DNA of 64,000 nt from JAAYCI01 sp031551695 (GTDB lineage Bacteria; Bacillota; Clostridia; Oscillospirales; Ruminococcaceae), in assembly GCA_031551695.1 (NCBI GenBank), contig JAVBNG010000012.1, positions 1-64,000 of the forward strand, read 5' to 3'. The notes under the pieces are model-generated. The model saw only the letters and a list, made by a program, of their open reading frames with translations. It was not told the DNA's origin and ran no database searches. Each line of letters opens with the position of its first letter. Positions within the stretch are counted from its first letter, which is position 1. The position numbers and the translations under genes were made by a program. Below are positions 9,206 through 16,813 of this stretch, piece by piece.

Positions 9206-9219
9206 GTTGCCGTGGCAAC
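9206..9219. promoter_or_regulatory. Inverted repeat, candidate operator between Crp-family gene and ABC importer
   Basis: Perfect palindrome GTTGCC-GT-GGCAAC. Flanks AAAAC and (T)GTTTT extend the symmetry with one inserted base. It lies just inside the predicted transcript start of the Crp-family gene and upstream of the importer genes. Symmetric sites of this size suit a dimeric Crp-fold protein, though the half-site differs from classical CRP and FNR boxes. Confidence 0.5.
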
Positions 9220-9234
9220 TGTTTTTCCGCCTTT

Positions 9235-9263
9235 ATTATAGTATGCTGTTTCCGGAAGAACAA
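9235..9263 (-). promoter_or_regulatory. Sigma-A promoter for the Crp-family regulator gene
   Basis: Minus-strand TTGTTC (9258-9263), 17 nt, TATAAT (9235-9240). The plus-strand importer promoter must overlap the same AT-rich patch (TATAGT at 9237-9242 is a possible -10). Confidence 0.6.
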
Positions 9264-9291
9264 CCCCTATTTTTTGCGAAGGACGGGACTT

Positions 9292-10359
9292 ATGAAAAAA
9301 ATTGCCATTGTTGTAGCTCTGCTGGCCGCGTTTGCCTTGCTTGCCGGCGCCTGTGCAGGCGGGACGAGTTCAGCTGTCGAAACAGATCCCATAGACGGGA
9401 CAAGCGCAGCGAATGCCGCGCCAAAGAGCGCGGCAGATTCTGAAAGCGCAGAGGCCGCGCCGGACGAAACCGCCGCGGCCGGGGCATCCCTCGTGCGCAT
9501 TGCGGGCCTGAAGGGCCCCACGGCCATGGGCATGGCCCAAATGGCCACAGACAACCCGGACAAATATGAACTAACCGTGTACGGCACGGCGGATGAGGTT
9601 GCCCCGCTGCTGGCCAAGGGAGAGCTGGACGCCGCCGCCATCCCGGCCAATTTGGCCTCCATTTTGTACAACAATACAAAGGGCGAAATCGTTACGGCGG
9701 CCATCAACACGCTGGGTGTTTTGTATGTGGTGGAGACGGGCGACACGGTGCAAAGTATAGAGGACCTGCGCGGCAAAACCGTGTATTCCGTGGGCAAGGG
9801 CACCACGCCGGAGTTCACGCTGAACTACATCCTTGCCCAAAACGGCATGGACCCGGCAACGGACGTGACCATCGAGTACAAGAGCGAATCCACCGAAGTG
9901 GCCGCCATGCTGGCCACGGGCGGGGACGTTATTGCCGTGCTGCCCCAGCCCTATGTGACGGCGGTGGGCATGCAGAACGAAAATGTGCGCGTGGCGCTGG
10001 ATTTGACCGAGGAGTGGGACAAGGTTTCGGACAAAAGCGCATTGGTGACGGGCGTGCTGGTGGTGCGCAAGGACTTTGCCGAGGAAAACCCCGACGCACT
10101 GGAACAGCTGCTGGAAGATAACGCGGCCAGCGTGGCTTTTACGAACGAGAACCCTGCCGCGGCTGCCGAAATGATTGCCGCCCTCGGCATTGTGGAAAAG
10201 GCCCCCGTGGCGGAAAAGGCCCTGCCGCTGTGCAATATCGTGTTTATTACCGGGGACGAAATGCAGGAGAAGCTCTCCGGCTATTTGGAAGTGCTGTACG
10301 GGCAAAACCCGAAGGCCGTGGGCGAAACCCCGCCGGGAGATGATTTTTACCTTGGATAG
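9292..10359 (+). CDS. ABC transporter substrate-binding lipoprotein (NitT/TauT-like)
   Basis: 355-residue extracytoplasmic receptor. The ATG at 9292 begins a lipoprotein signal (MKKIAIVVALLAAFALLAG) with the lipidated Cys in an AGAC box, followed by an Ala/Ser/Asp-rich tether of about 45 residues. The mature part resembles SsuA/NMT1-type receptors: it has a GELDAAAIPANLASILYN segment, a central DLRGKTVYSVGKGTTPEF segment and a RKDFAEENP helix. This family binds nitrate, alkanesulfonates, thiamine precursors or similar small organics; the ligand here is not determinable. First gene of a three-gene importer operon. Confidence 0.85.
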   Translation: MKKIAIVVALLAAFALLAGACAGGTSSAVETDPIDGTSAANAAPKSAADSESAEAAPDETAAAGASLVRIAGLKGPTAMGMAQMATDNPDKYELTVYGTADEVAPLLAKGELDAAAIPANLASILYNNTKGEIVTAAINTLGVLYVVETGDTVQSIEDLRGKTVYSVGKGTTPEFTLNYILAQNGMDPATDVTIEYKSESTEVAAMLATGGDVIAVLPQPYVTAVGMQNENVRVALDLTEEWDKVSDKSALVTGVLVVRKDFAEENPDALEQLLEDNAASVAFTNENPAAAAEMIAALGIVEKAPVAEKALPLCNIVFITGDEMQEKLSGYLEVLYGQNPKAVGETPPGDDFYLG

Positions 10360-10360
10360 C

Positions 10361-11233
10361 ATGGACCACGCGGACAAAAAACCGCAGCCTGATGAGAAGC
10401 CAAACGGCAACGGCGCAGGCCAATCCCCCGCGCCCGTATGTTCCAAAGACACCGGGCACCATTTGGACGCCCCTGTTTTTTCAGGCAGGCGGGCCCGCGC
10501 CATGGCGGTGTTGTTTTGGTTGCTGGTGTGGCAAGTGGCGGCAATCATCATGGGGCAGGCGCTGTTTTTGCCTTCGCCCGTGGCCGTTTTGCTTGCCCTG
10601 TGGAGGCTTGTGCAAACGGGCCCGTTTTGGCAGGCGGCTTTTGCCAGCCTGCTGCGCATTGCGCTGGGCTTTTTTACCGGGTTTGCCGCGGGCGTGGCGC
10701 TGGGGGCGCTTTCCGCCGCCGTGCCGCCGGCAAAAACCCTGCTGGAGCCGCCCATGCATCTGGTGCGTGCCACGCCGGTGGCCAGCTTCGTCATTTTGGC
10801 TTTAATGTGGTTCGGCAACCGGTGGCTTAGCGTGTTTGTCAGCTTCTTAATGGTGCTGCCCGTGATGTATACGGCGGCCCAAACGGGCATTGCCGCGGCG
10901 GATACGCGTCTTTTGGAAATGGCAAGGGTGTTCCGCATAAACCGGTGGCGCACGCTGCGCGCGGTGTATTTGCCCGCGCTGTCGCCGTCGGTTTTGGCGG
11001 GGGCGGCGCTGGCGGTGGGCCTTGCGTGGAAAAGCGGCGTGGCCGCCGAAGTGATCGGCCTGCCGCAGGGCAGCATTGGCGAGCGGATGTATGAGGCGAA
11101 AATCTTTTTGCAAATGCCGGAGATGTTCGCCTGGACGGCTGTGGTGCTGGTGCTGAGCTGGGCGTTTGGCCGCGTGGTGACCTTTGCCCTGCAGAAAAGC
11201 GCGAACGCCCTGCAAAGGGGGTGGCGCGCATGA
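10361..11233 (+). CDS. ABC transporter permease (NitT/TauT-like)
   Basis: Inner-membrane permease of about 290 residues, partner of the preceding lipoprotein. A hydrophilic N-terminus of about 45 residues is followed by six or so membrane segments. The cytoplasmic EAA loop is visible as EMARVFRINRWRTLRAVYLP, as in SsuC/TauC proteins. Start: ATG 10361, or TTG 10352, which overlaps the receptor gene and lies nearer a GGGAGA. The end overlaps the ATPase start, supporting co-translation. Confidence 0.85.
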   Translation: MDHADKKPQPDEKPNGNGAGQSPAPVCSKDTGHHLDAPVFSGRRARAMAVLFWLLVWQVAAIIMGQALFLPSPVAVLLALWRLVQTGPFWQAAFASLLRIALGFFTGFAAGVALGALSAAVPPAKTLLEPPMHLVRATPVASFVILALMWFGNRWLSVFVSFLMVLPVMYTAAQTGIAAADTRLLEMARVFRINRWRTLRAVYLPALSPSVLAGAALAVGLAWKSGVAAEVIGLPQGSIGERMYEAKIFLQMPEMFAWTAVVLVLSWAFGRVVTFALQKSANALQRGWRA

Positions 11234-11805
11234 CGGAGATCTGCTTTACCGGTGTGGACAAAAGCTTTGGCGGCCGCCAGGTGCTGCGGGGCGTTTCCTT
11301 TAGCCTGAAACCCGGTGGCGCCTTGCGCGTGGCCGGGGCCTCCGGATGCGGCAAAACCACCCTTGCCCGCCTACTGGCGGGCCTTGAAAAGCCCGACGGC
11401 GGCTGCATCACCGGGGCAAAAGAGGCGAAAACGACCGCCGTGTTCCAGGAGGACCGCCTGTGCCCGCAGCTTTCGGCCGTGGCGAACGTGGCGCTGGTGC
11501 TGCCGCGGGCCGCGTGGGGGCAGGTGCGCCCGGGCCTGCTGGCGCTGGGCATGTTCGACGGAGACGTGGACAAGCCGGCGGACAAGCTTTCCGGCGGGCA
11601 AAAGCGCCGTGTGGCCATTTGCCGCGCCGTGCTGGCCCAAAGCGACGTGCTGGTGCTGGACGAGCCCTTTAAGGGTCTGGACGCCGAAAACCGGTGCGGG
11701 GCCATGGGTTTCATTGCGGAAAACCGCCGTGGCCGCGCCGTGGTGTATATTTCCCATGACGCGGACGATGGCTTTTTGGCCAACGCCCAAACGCTGCAGC
11801 TTTAA
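11230..11805 (+). CDS. ABC transporter ATP-binding protein, compact (NitT/TauT-like)
   Basis: 191-residue ATPase driving the importer. All core motifs are present: Walker A GASGCGKTT, Q-loop VFQEDRL, signature LSGGQKRR, Walker B VLVLDEPFKGLD and the switch His in VYISHD. SsuB/TauB-type ATPases are usually about 250 residues; this one lacks the C-terminal extension and has a short helical subdomain, so it is close to a minimal nucleotide-binding domain. ATG 11230 overlaps the permease stop. Confidence 0.88.
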   Translation: MTEICFTGVDKSFGGRQVLRGVSFSLKPGGALRVAGASGCGKTTLARLLAGLEKPDGGCITGAKEAKTTAVFQEDRLCPQLSAVANVALVLPRAAWGQVRPGLLALGMFDGDVDKPADKLSGGQKRRVAICRAVLAQSDVLVLDEPFKGLDAENRCGAMGFIAENRRGRAVVYISHDADDGFLANAQTLQL

Positions 11806-11900
11806 CAAAGGCATTTGAAGGCGTTGTGTGCCGCAAACACCAAATGTTGTGGTGGAATTTGAAATTAGTGTGAAAACAGTCAAGATGGGCCCACCCCTGC

Positions 11901-11929
11901 TTGATTTTACGGCGTGTATTGTGTATAAT
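11901..11929 (+). promoter_or_regulatory. Sigma-A promoter for the DacA-like gene
   Basis: TTGATT (11901-11906), 17 nt, TATAAT (11924-11929). It gives a leader of about 80 nt before ATG 12015. No hairpin terminator is obvious between the importer operon and this promoter. Confidence 0.7.
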
Positions 11930-12014
11930 TACTACGATTATACGCTGGGTGGCTGTGCTTTTTGTAGTATGCGCCCGGAACATGCCGGAAAAATTCACCG
12001 GGGGGAGGGTTTTG

Positions 12015-13577
12015 ATGCCGCTGAAAGCGAAACGGGCAGCCGCGCTCACGCTGGCTTTTTTGCTGTGCCTTGCCCCGGTTTTTGCTTTGCCCGCGGCGGC
12101 AGAGGCCGCGCAGGACCCGCAGGCCGCCGGGGAAGTGCGGGCTGCGCAGGCTGCCCAGGCGCCGCCCACAGTTGCGGCGGACGCATACACCATTATCGAC
12201 GCGGCCAGCGGGCAGGTGCTGGTGAGCAAGAACGAACATTTGCAATATTGCCCGGCCTCCATCACCAAGGTGCTTACCGTGGCGCTGGCGCTGGACGCCG
12301 CCGGCGGCAAAAACCTGACGGACAGCGTGCAGGTGTCGCAAACGGCGGCCACCACATTGATGCCAGGCGCCACCACCATTGCCCTGCAAACGGGCGAAGT
12401 GACGAACCTTTCCGATTTGCTGTACGCCGCCCAGGTGGTAAGCGCCAACGACGCGGCCAACGCCATAGCGGAATATACCTCCGGTTCCATTGCGGGCTTT
12501 GCCGACAGGATGAACCAAAAGGCGGCGGAGTTGGGCCTTTCGGACAGCCATTTTACGAACCCCAGCGGCCAAACGGACCAAAGCCACGTCACCACCGCCT
12601 ACGACATGGCGCAAATTACCCGCTGGGCGCTTACGGTGCCGGGTTACCGGGACTATTTTTCGGCCCAGTCTTTCAGCATGGAGGCCACCAATTTCCGCGC
12701 AACCCCCACGGTGTACAACGCCACGAACTCCATCCTTGTGCCCGCCAGCCGCTATTATTACGAGTGGGTGACAGGCAGCAAGCAGGGCTACACGGACGAC
12801 GCGCAGTTCACCCTTGTTACCAGCGCCGAAAAGAACGGCATGGAGCTGATTTGCGTGGTGATGCACTGCGGTACGAATTTTGACAAATACAATTCCACGG
12901 AGACATTACTCGACTATTGCTTCAACAATTACCGCCCATTCACCTTCCCTGCCACCGATGTGGCGGACGTTCAAGTGCCGGTGTACGGCGGTGGTTTTTC
13001 GCCTCTTGGCGACATCACCGTGCGCGCCACACAGGACATGACCTTTTTATTGCCCACAGATGTGGACACCAGCGATTTGCAGGTAAAACTGAACGTGCCG
13101 GAGCGGTATGTCATCGGCCAGCCCTTTGCCCCCACGGTGGAGGTGCACGCGGGCGGTGAAGCCGCGGGCCGGGTGCTGGCCAGCGCGCCGCTGGTGTGGG
13201 ACGGCCTGGACGAGGTGCTGGCGGACAACACCTTCAGCCGCCCGTTCGACAATGTCATCGAAGTGATCCCGGTTCCGTTCTGGATCGTTGCCGGGGTGCT
13301 GCTTGCGGCCATTTTGCTGATGCTGGCACACACGCTGTATGTGCGCCGCCAGCGCATGAAACGCCAGGAGGCAAAGCTGGCCGCCGCGCGTATGCGCTGG
13401 CCGGCAAAGCTGGAGGATCGCCCGGCCCCAAGCGCGCCACCGCGGGATTTACGCGTGGCGGGCAAGCGTGTGACAAGCTACGCCGCCGCCCGTGAGGCGG
13501 CCGGCGCCGCGCAGCCTCTGCGCGCGGCCGAACCGCAGGAATATGTCTCCCCGCGCCGGGTGGGCCAGGCGCGTTGA
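12015..13577 (+). CDS. D-alanyl-D-alanine carboxypeptidase family protein (DacA/DacF-like)
   Basis: 520-residue secreted, C-terminally anchored peptidase of family S11 that trims peptidoglycan stem peptides. Order: signal peptide (about 1-28), catalytic domain with SITK (Ser82, Lys85) and SAN (143-145), a beta-rich C-terminal domain, one membrane helix (about 430-452) and a basic cytoplasmic tail of some 65 residues. The third active-site motif is Lys-Gln-Gly (256-258) rather than the usual Lys-Thr-Gly. ATG 12015 follows GGGGGAGGG. The membrane helix is oriented to leave the catalytic part outside. Activity could be altered by the KTG change. Confidence 0.88.
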   Translation: MPLKAKRAAALTLAFLLCLAPVFALPAAAEAAQDPQAAGEVRAAQAAQAPPTVAADAYTIIDAASGQVLVSKNEHLQYCPASITKVLTVALALDAAGGKNLTDSVQVSQTAATTLMPGATTIALQTGEVTNLSDLLYAAQVVSANDAANAIAEYTSGSIAGFADRMNQKAAELGLSDSHFTNPSGQTDQSHVTTAYDMAQITRWALTVPGYRDYFSAQSFSMEATNFRATPTVYNATNSILVPASRYYYEWVTGSKQGYTDDAQFTLVTSAEKNGMELICVVMHCGTNFDKYNSTETLLDYCFNNYRPFTFPATDVADVQVPVYGGGFSPLGDITVRATQDMTFLLPTDVDTSDLQVKLNVPERYVIGQPFAPTVEVHAGGEAAGRVLASAPLVWDGLDEVLADNTFSRPFDNVIEVIPVPFWIVAGVLLAAILLMLAHTLYVRRQRMKRQEAKLAAARMRWPAKLEDRPAPSAPPRDLRVAGKRVTSYAAAREAAGAAQPLRAAEPQEYVSPRRVGQAR

Positions 13578-13603
13578 GCCGTGAAACAGACGCAACAAAA
13601 ACC

Positions 13604-13639
13604 GCAAAAGCCGCCTCTTGTGACAGGCGGCTTTGCGTT
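13604..13639 (+). terminator. Hairpin terminator after the DacA-like gene
   Basis: Stem GCAAA(A)GCCGCCT with AGGCGGCTTTGC, 7-nt loop region, then GTTT. The next gene's Shine-Dalgarno follows within 15 nt, so it probably attenuates read-through into the DUF362 gene. Confidence 0.55.
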
Positions 13640-13659
13640 TGACAAAAGGAGGACGGAAA

Positions 13660-14772
13660 ATGGCAGGATCGAAGGTGTATTTTACGGACATGCGCTGTGA
13701 GGCGGGGAACAGCCTGCTGGACAAGCTGGGCCGCCTTCTCACGAAGGCGGGCATGGAGAGCATCGACTTCAAGGGCCACTTCGTCGCCATCAAGATTCAT
13801 TTTGGCGAGCCGGGCAACCTTTCCTTCCTGCGCCCGAACTTTGCCAAGGTGGTGGCGGACCGCATTACGGCAGCGGGCGGCCTGCCTTTTTTAACGGACT
13901 GCAACACCTTGTATGTCGGCCGCCGCAAGCACGCCATCGAGCACCTGTACGCCGCGCAGGAAAACGGCTGGTCCCCGGCTTCGGCGGGGTGCCAGATGAT
14001 CATCGCAGACGGCCTGAAAGGCACGGATGACATCGAGGTGCCCGTTGAGGGCGGCGAATATTGCAAGACAGCGCGCATTGGCCGGGCCATCATCGACGCG
14101 GACATCTTCTTTACGCTGAACCATTTCAAGGGCCACGAGCTGACGGGCTTTGGCGGCGCCGTTAAAAACGCGGGCATGGGCTGCGGCAGCCGTGCGGGCA
14201 AAATGCAGATGCACAACGAGGGCAAGCCGGACGTGGACGCGGCGCTGTGCCGCAGTTGCGGGAAGTGCATGAAAAACTGCGCCCAATCAGCCATTTCCTA
14301 TGATACAAACAAAAAGGCCCGCATCGACCACGACAAATGCGTGGGCTGTGGGCGGTGCATCGGCGCGTGCAACTTCGACGCCATTGAGAACACGTCGGAT
14401 TCCAGCGGGAACATCGTCAGCTGCAAAATGGCCGAGTACGCCAAGGCGGCCATCAACGGGCGGCCCAATTTCCACATCAACATTGTGAACCAGGTGTCGC
14501 CTTATTGCGACTGCCACGCCGAAAACGACGCCCCCATCGTGCCGGACGTGGGTATGTTCGCCTCGTTTGACCCCATTGCCCTGGACATGGCCAGCGCCAA
14601 GGCCGTGATGGACGCAACGGCCCTTTCCCACAGCGTGGTGGAACAATACGCCGGCCAAAAGGGCGACCATTTTACCCACGCTCACCCCACCACCGACTGG
14701 CGCGCCCAGCTGGCCCACGGCGAAAAAATCGGCCTTGGCAGCATGGAGTATGAGCTGGTGGCGGTGAAATAA
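13660..14772 (+). CDS. DUF362 domain protein with two [4Fe-4S] ferredoxin motifs
   Basis: 370-residue iron-sulfur protein. The N-terminal and C-terminal parts form a DUF362 domain (IKIHFGEPGN, LNHFKGHELTGFGGAVKN, ASFDPIALDMAS). Inserted near residues 197-237 are two bacterial ferredoxin clusters, CRSCGKCMKNC and CVGCGRCIGAC. Proteins of this type are frequent in strict anaerobes and are presumed electron carriers or redox enzymes; no reaction has been assigned to this subgroup as far as I know. It begins at ATG 13660 after AAAGGAGG and is followed by structured repeat A. Confidence 0.9.
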   Translation: MAGSKVYFTDMRCEAGNSLLDKLGRLLTKAGMESIDFKGHFVAIKIHFGEPGNLSFLRPNFAKVVADRITAAGGLPFLTDCNTLYVGRRKHAIEHLYAAQENGWSPASAGCQMIIADGLKGTDDIEVPVEGGEYCKTARIGRAIIDADIFFTLNHFKGHELTGFGGAVKNAGMGCGSRAGKMQMHNEGKPDVDAALCRSCGKCMKNCAQSAISYDTNKKARIDHDKCVGCGRCIGACNFDAIENTSDSSGNIVSCKMAEYAKAAINGRPNFHINIVNQVSPYCDCHAENDAPIVPDVGMFASFDPIALDMASAKAVMDATALSHSVVEQYAGQKGDHFTHAHPTTDWRAQLAHGEKIGLGSMEYELVAVK

Positions 14773-14798
14773 GACGGTGAAACAGGCAGAACTGTCAA

Positions 14799-14919
14799 GC
14801 GCGGTGCCCCGGTGTGCAAAAGGACAGCGTCAGCCGCAAGTTCAGCAGCGAACAATGCAGCGCATTGTACGATGCGGAACGCGGAAGGTAGCTCCCGTTG
14901 CACACCGGGGCACCCGCGC
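14799..14919 (+). repeat. Structured intergenic repeat, copy A (short type)
   Basis: Terminal arms of 17 perfect base pairs: 14803-14819 pairs with 14898-14914. Inside are the family motifs CAGCCGCAAG (14831-14840) and GCGGAAGGTA (14881-14890). CCGC pairs with GCGG, leaving a two-A bulge; then GTTC/GAAC pairs, and an apical hairpin ACAATGC/GCATTGT caps it. It sits 26 nt after the DUF362 stop and 30 nt before a promoter, in the same sense as both genes. No U-tract follows, so it is not a standard terminator. Confidence 0.8.
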
Positions 14920-14949
14920 GTTGTCGTGGTACGCCGTCCGGCCTGTTCC

Positions 14950-14978
14950 TTGTTTTTTTTGCCCGGGGTGTGTATACT
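14950..14978 (+). promoter_or_regulatory. Sigma-A promoter for the surface-glycan cluster
   Basis: TTGTTT (14950-14955), 17 nt, TATACT (14973-14978). It is the only good promoter seen ahead of seven overlapping genes, giving a leader of about 45 nt before ATG 15031. Confidence 0.6.
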
Positions 14979-15030
14979 GTAATGTGTAACGCCTTGCGCG
15001 CCGCCGGTGCGCGGGCAGGGAAGCGAGACG

Positions 15031-15969
15031 ATGAAAATGAAACACACTTTGGTGGGATATACGGGCTTTGTGGGTGGCAACCTTGCCGCCGCGCACAAGT
15101 TCGACAATTTGTACAATTCCAAAAACATCGCAGAGGCCTTTGGCCGGGACAACGGCCTTGTGGTTTACAGCGCCATGCCCAGTGAAAAATACTTGGCCAA
15201 CGCCGACCCCGCGGCCGACCTTGCCGCCGCCGAGAACGCCTTCGCCAACATTACAAAAATGAAGCCGGAAAAGCTGGTGCTTATCAGCACGGCGGACGTG
15301 TACCCGAAACCCTGGTGCGTGAACGAGGACGCCGATATCGCCGGCGAGGACGCGCCGGCCTACGGCAAAAACCGCCATCTGCTGGAAACCCGGGTGCGCG
15401 AGGCCTACCCCGACGCGCTGATTGCCCGCCTGCCGGGGTTGTACGGCGCGGGGCTGAAAAAGAACTTTATTTTTGACATGCTGACGATTGTGCCGTCTAT
15501 GCTGACGGACGAGAAATACAACGAGTTGCGGGCGCGGGAAATTTTGGTGGCCGCCAGCTATGTGCCCGCGCGGCCCGGGTTTTACAAGCTTAGCGCCGAG
15601 GGCGAGACCTACACGAAGCTGAAGCGCTTTTTTGCAGCGAACGATTTCAACGCCATGAGCTTTACGGACAGCCGCTCCGTGTTCCAGTTCTACGGCCTTT
15701 CCGGCCTTTGGCGCGACCTTGAAAAGTGCATGAAAATGGGCGTGAAAACTGTGAACTTTGCCACGGAGCCCGTGGAGGCCGGGGCGCTGTACCATTTCCT
15801 CACGGGGGAGGAGTTTGTGAACCATTTGGACAAGCCGCCCCTGCGGTATGACCTGCGCACGAAATACGGCCGCGACTTTGGCGGCACGGACAACTATATG
15901 CAGGACCGCACCCATGTGGTGGCGGACATTGCAAAGTATGTCACCGGCGAAATGGCAGGGGAGTATTAA
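15031..15969 (+). CDS. NAD(P)-dependent epimerase/dehydratase-like protein (extended SDR)
   Basis: 312-residue Rossmann protein, first gene of the glycan cluster. The nucleotide loop is GYTGFVGGNL near residues 9-18, and LVLISTADVYPKP carries the SDR serine/threonine strand. The expected catalytic YxxxK reads Tyr111-Gly-Lys-Asn-Arg115, so the Lys is replaced by Arg or shifted. Sequence after residue 140 diverges from ordinary nucleotide-sugar epimerases. A role in making or modifying a sugar donor is inferred from its neighbours. It may act as a reductase, an isomerase or a non-catalytic binding protein. Confidence 0.75.
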   Translation: MKMKHTLVGYTGFVGGNLAAAHKFDNLYNSKNIAEAFGRDNGLVVYSAMPSEKYLANADPAADLAAAENAFANITKMKPEKLVLISTADVYPKPWCVNEDADIAGEDAPAYGKNRHLLETRVREAYPDALIARLPGLYGAGLKKNFIFDMLTIVPSMLTDEKYNELRAREILVAASYVPARPGFYKLSAEGETYTKLKRFFAANDFNAMSFTDSRSVFQFYGLSGLWRDLEKCMKMGVKTVNFATEPVEAGALYHFLTGEEFVNHLDKPPLRYDLRTKYGRDFGGTDNYMQDRTHVVADIAKYVTGEMAGEY

Positions 15970-16033
15970 CCGCGCGGCCCACGGGAAGCGCGGCAAGAAT
16001 AGGGAAGCGGCAGAATAATAGGGAGGGTGCACA

Positions 16034-16813
16034 ATGAAACTGGCGGCGTCGCAAATTGCGTGGGCACCCACGTGGGAGCGCGAGGCGCTCTCCATTCTGC
16101 AGCGGCTGGGGTTTGGCGGCCTTGAGGTGGCCCCGCCGCGCATTGCCGGGCCGGCCCCATATTCCCGCCTGGCCGAGGCCGCCGTGTACAGCGGCGCCGT
16201 GCGGGACGAATACGGCCTTGCCGTTTGCAGCCTGCAAAGTATCTGGTACGGCGTGGTGGGCAACATGTTTGGCGCCGAGCGGGCGTATTTGCTGGAGTAC
16301 ACCAAAGGCGCCGTGCGCTTTGCCAAGGCAATGGGCGCGGGCAATTTGGTGTTTGGCTGCCCCAAAAACCGCGTGAAGCCGAACGGCGCGCGGGACGCGG
16401 AGGCCCTGCCTTTTTTGAAAGAAATTGCCGATTACGCCGCGGAAAACGGCACCTGCCTTTCGCTGGAGGCGAACCCGCCGGTGTACGGCACCAATTTTAT
16501 GAACAACACGAAGGACGCCTTTGCCGTGGCGAGGGCCGTGGCCAGCCCCGGCTGCCGGGTGAACCTGGATTTCGGCACCATTCTGGCCAACGGCGAAAGC
16601 CTTGATATTTTGAAGGGCCGCGTGGGGGAAGTGAACCACGTGCACATCAGCGAGGAAGGCCTTGCCCCGGTGCAGCCCCGCGCCGCCCATAGGGAACTGG
16701 CGGATATCCTGCGGGCCGAAGGGTACGAAGGGTATGTGTCGCTGGAGATGAAGGCCGTCACCCTGGGGGCCTTCGAAGAGGCGGCGGCCTATCTGGCGGA
16801 GGTGTTCCGATGA
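16034..16813 (+). CDS. Sugar phosphate isomerase/epimerase (AP-endonuclease-2 TIM-barrel family)
   Basis: 259-residue xylose-isomerase-like TIM barrel. Family features are the first strand LAASQIAW, the metal-ligand Glu in CLSLEANP, the Asp strand VNLDFGTI and the His-containing NHVHISEEGL. The closing strand is YVSLEMK with a further Glu. Members epimerise or isomerise sugars, inositols or hydroxypyruvate using divalent metal. In this cluster it probably supplies a sugar precursor. The start follows GGGAGG, and the end overlaps the next gene by 4 nt. Confidence 0.85.
   Translation: MKLAASQIAWAPTWEREALSILQRLGFGGLEVAPPRIAGPAPYSRLAEAAVYSGAVRDEYGLAVCSLQSIWYGVVGNMFGAERAYLLEYTKGAVRFAKAMGAGNLVFGCPKNRVKPNGARDAEALPFLKEIADYAAENGTCLSLEANPPVYGTNFMNNTKDAFAVARAVASPGCRVNLDFGTILANGESLDILKGRVGEVNHVHISEEGLAPVQPRAAHRELADILRAEGYEGYVSLEMKAVTLGAFEEAAAYLAEVFR

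Noticed and set aside
14799..14919. Repeat A as an ordinary Rho-independent terminator
   Set aside because: No U-tract follows, the loop region is large and internally structured, and the same motifs recur in other copies on either strand.
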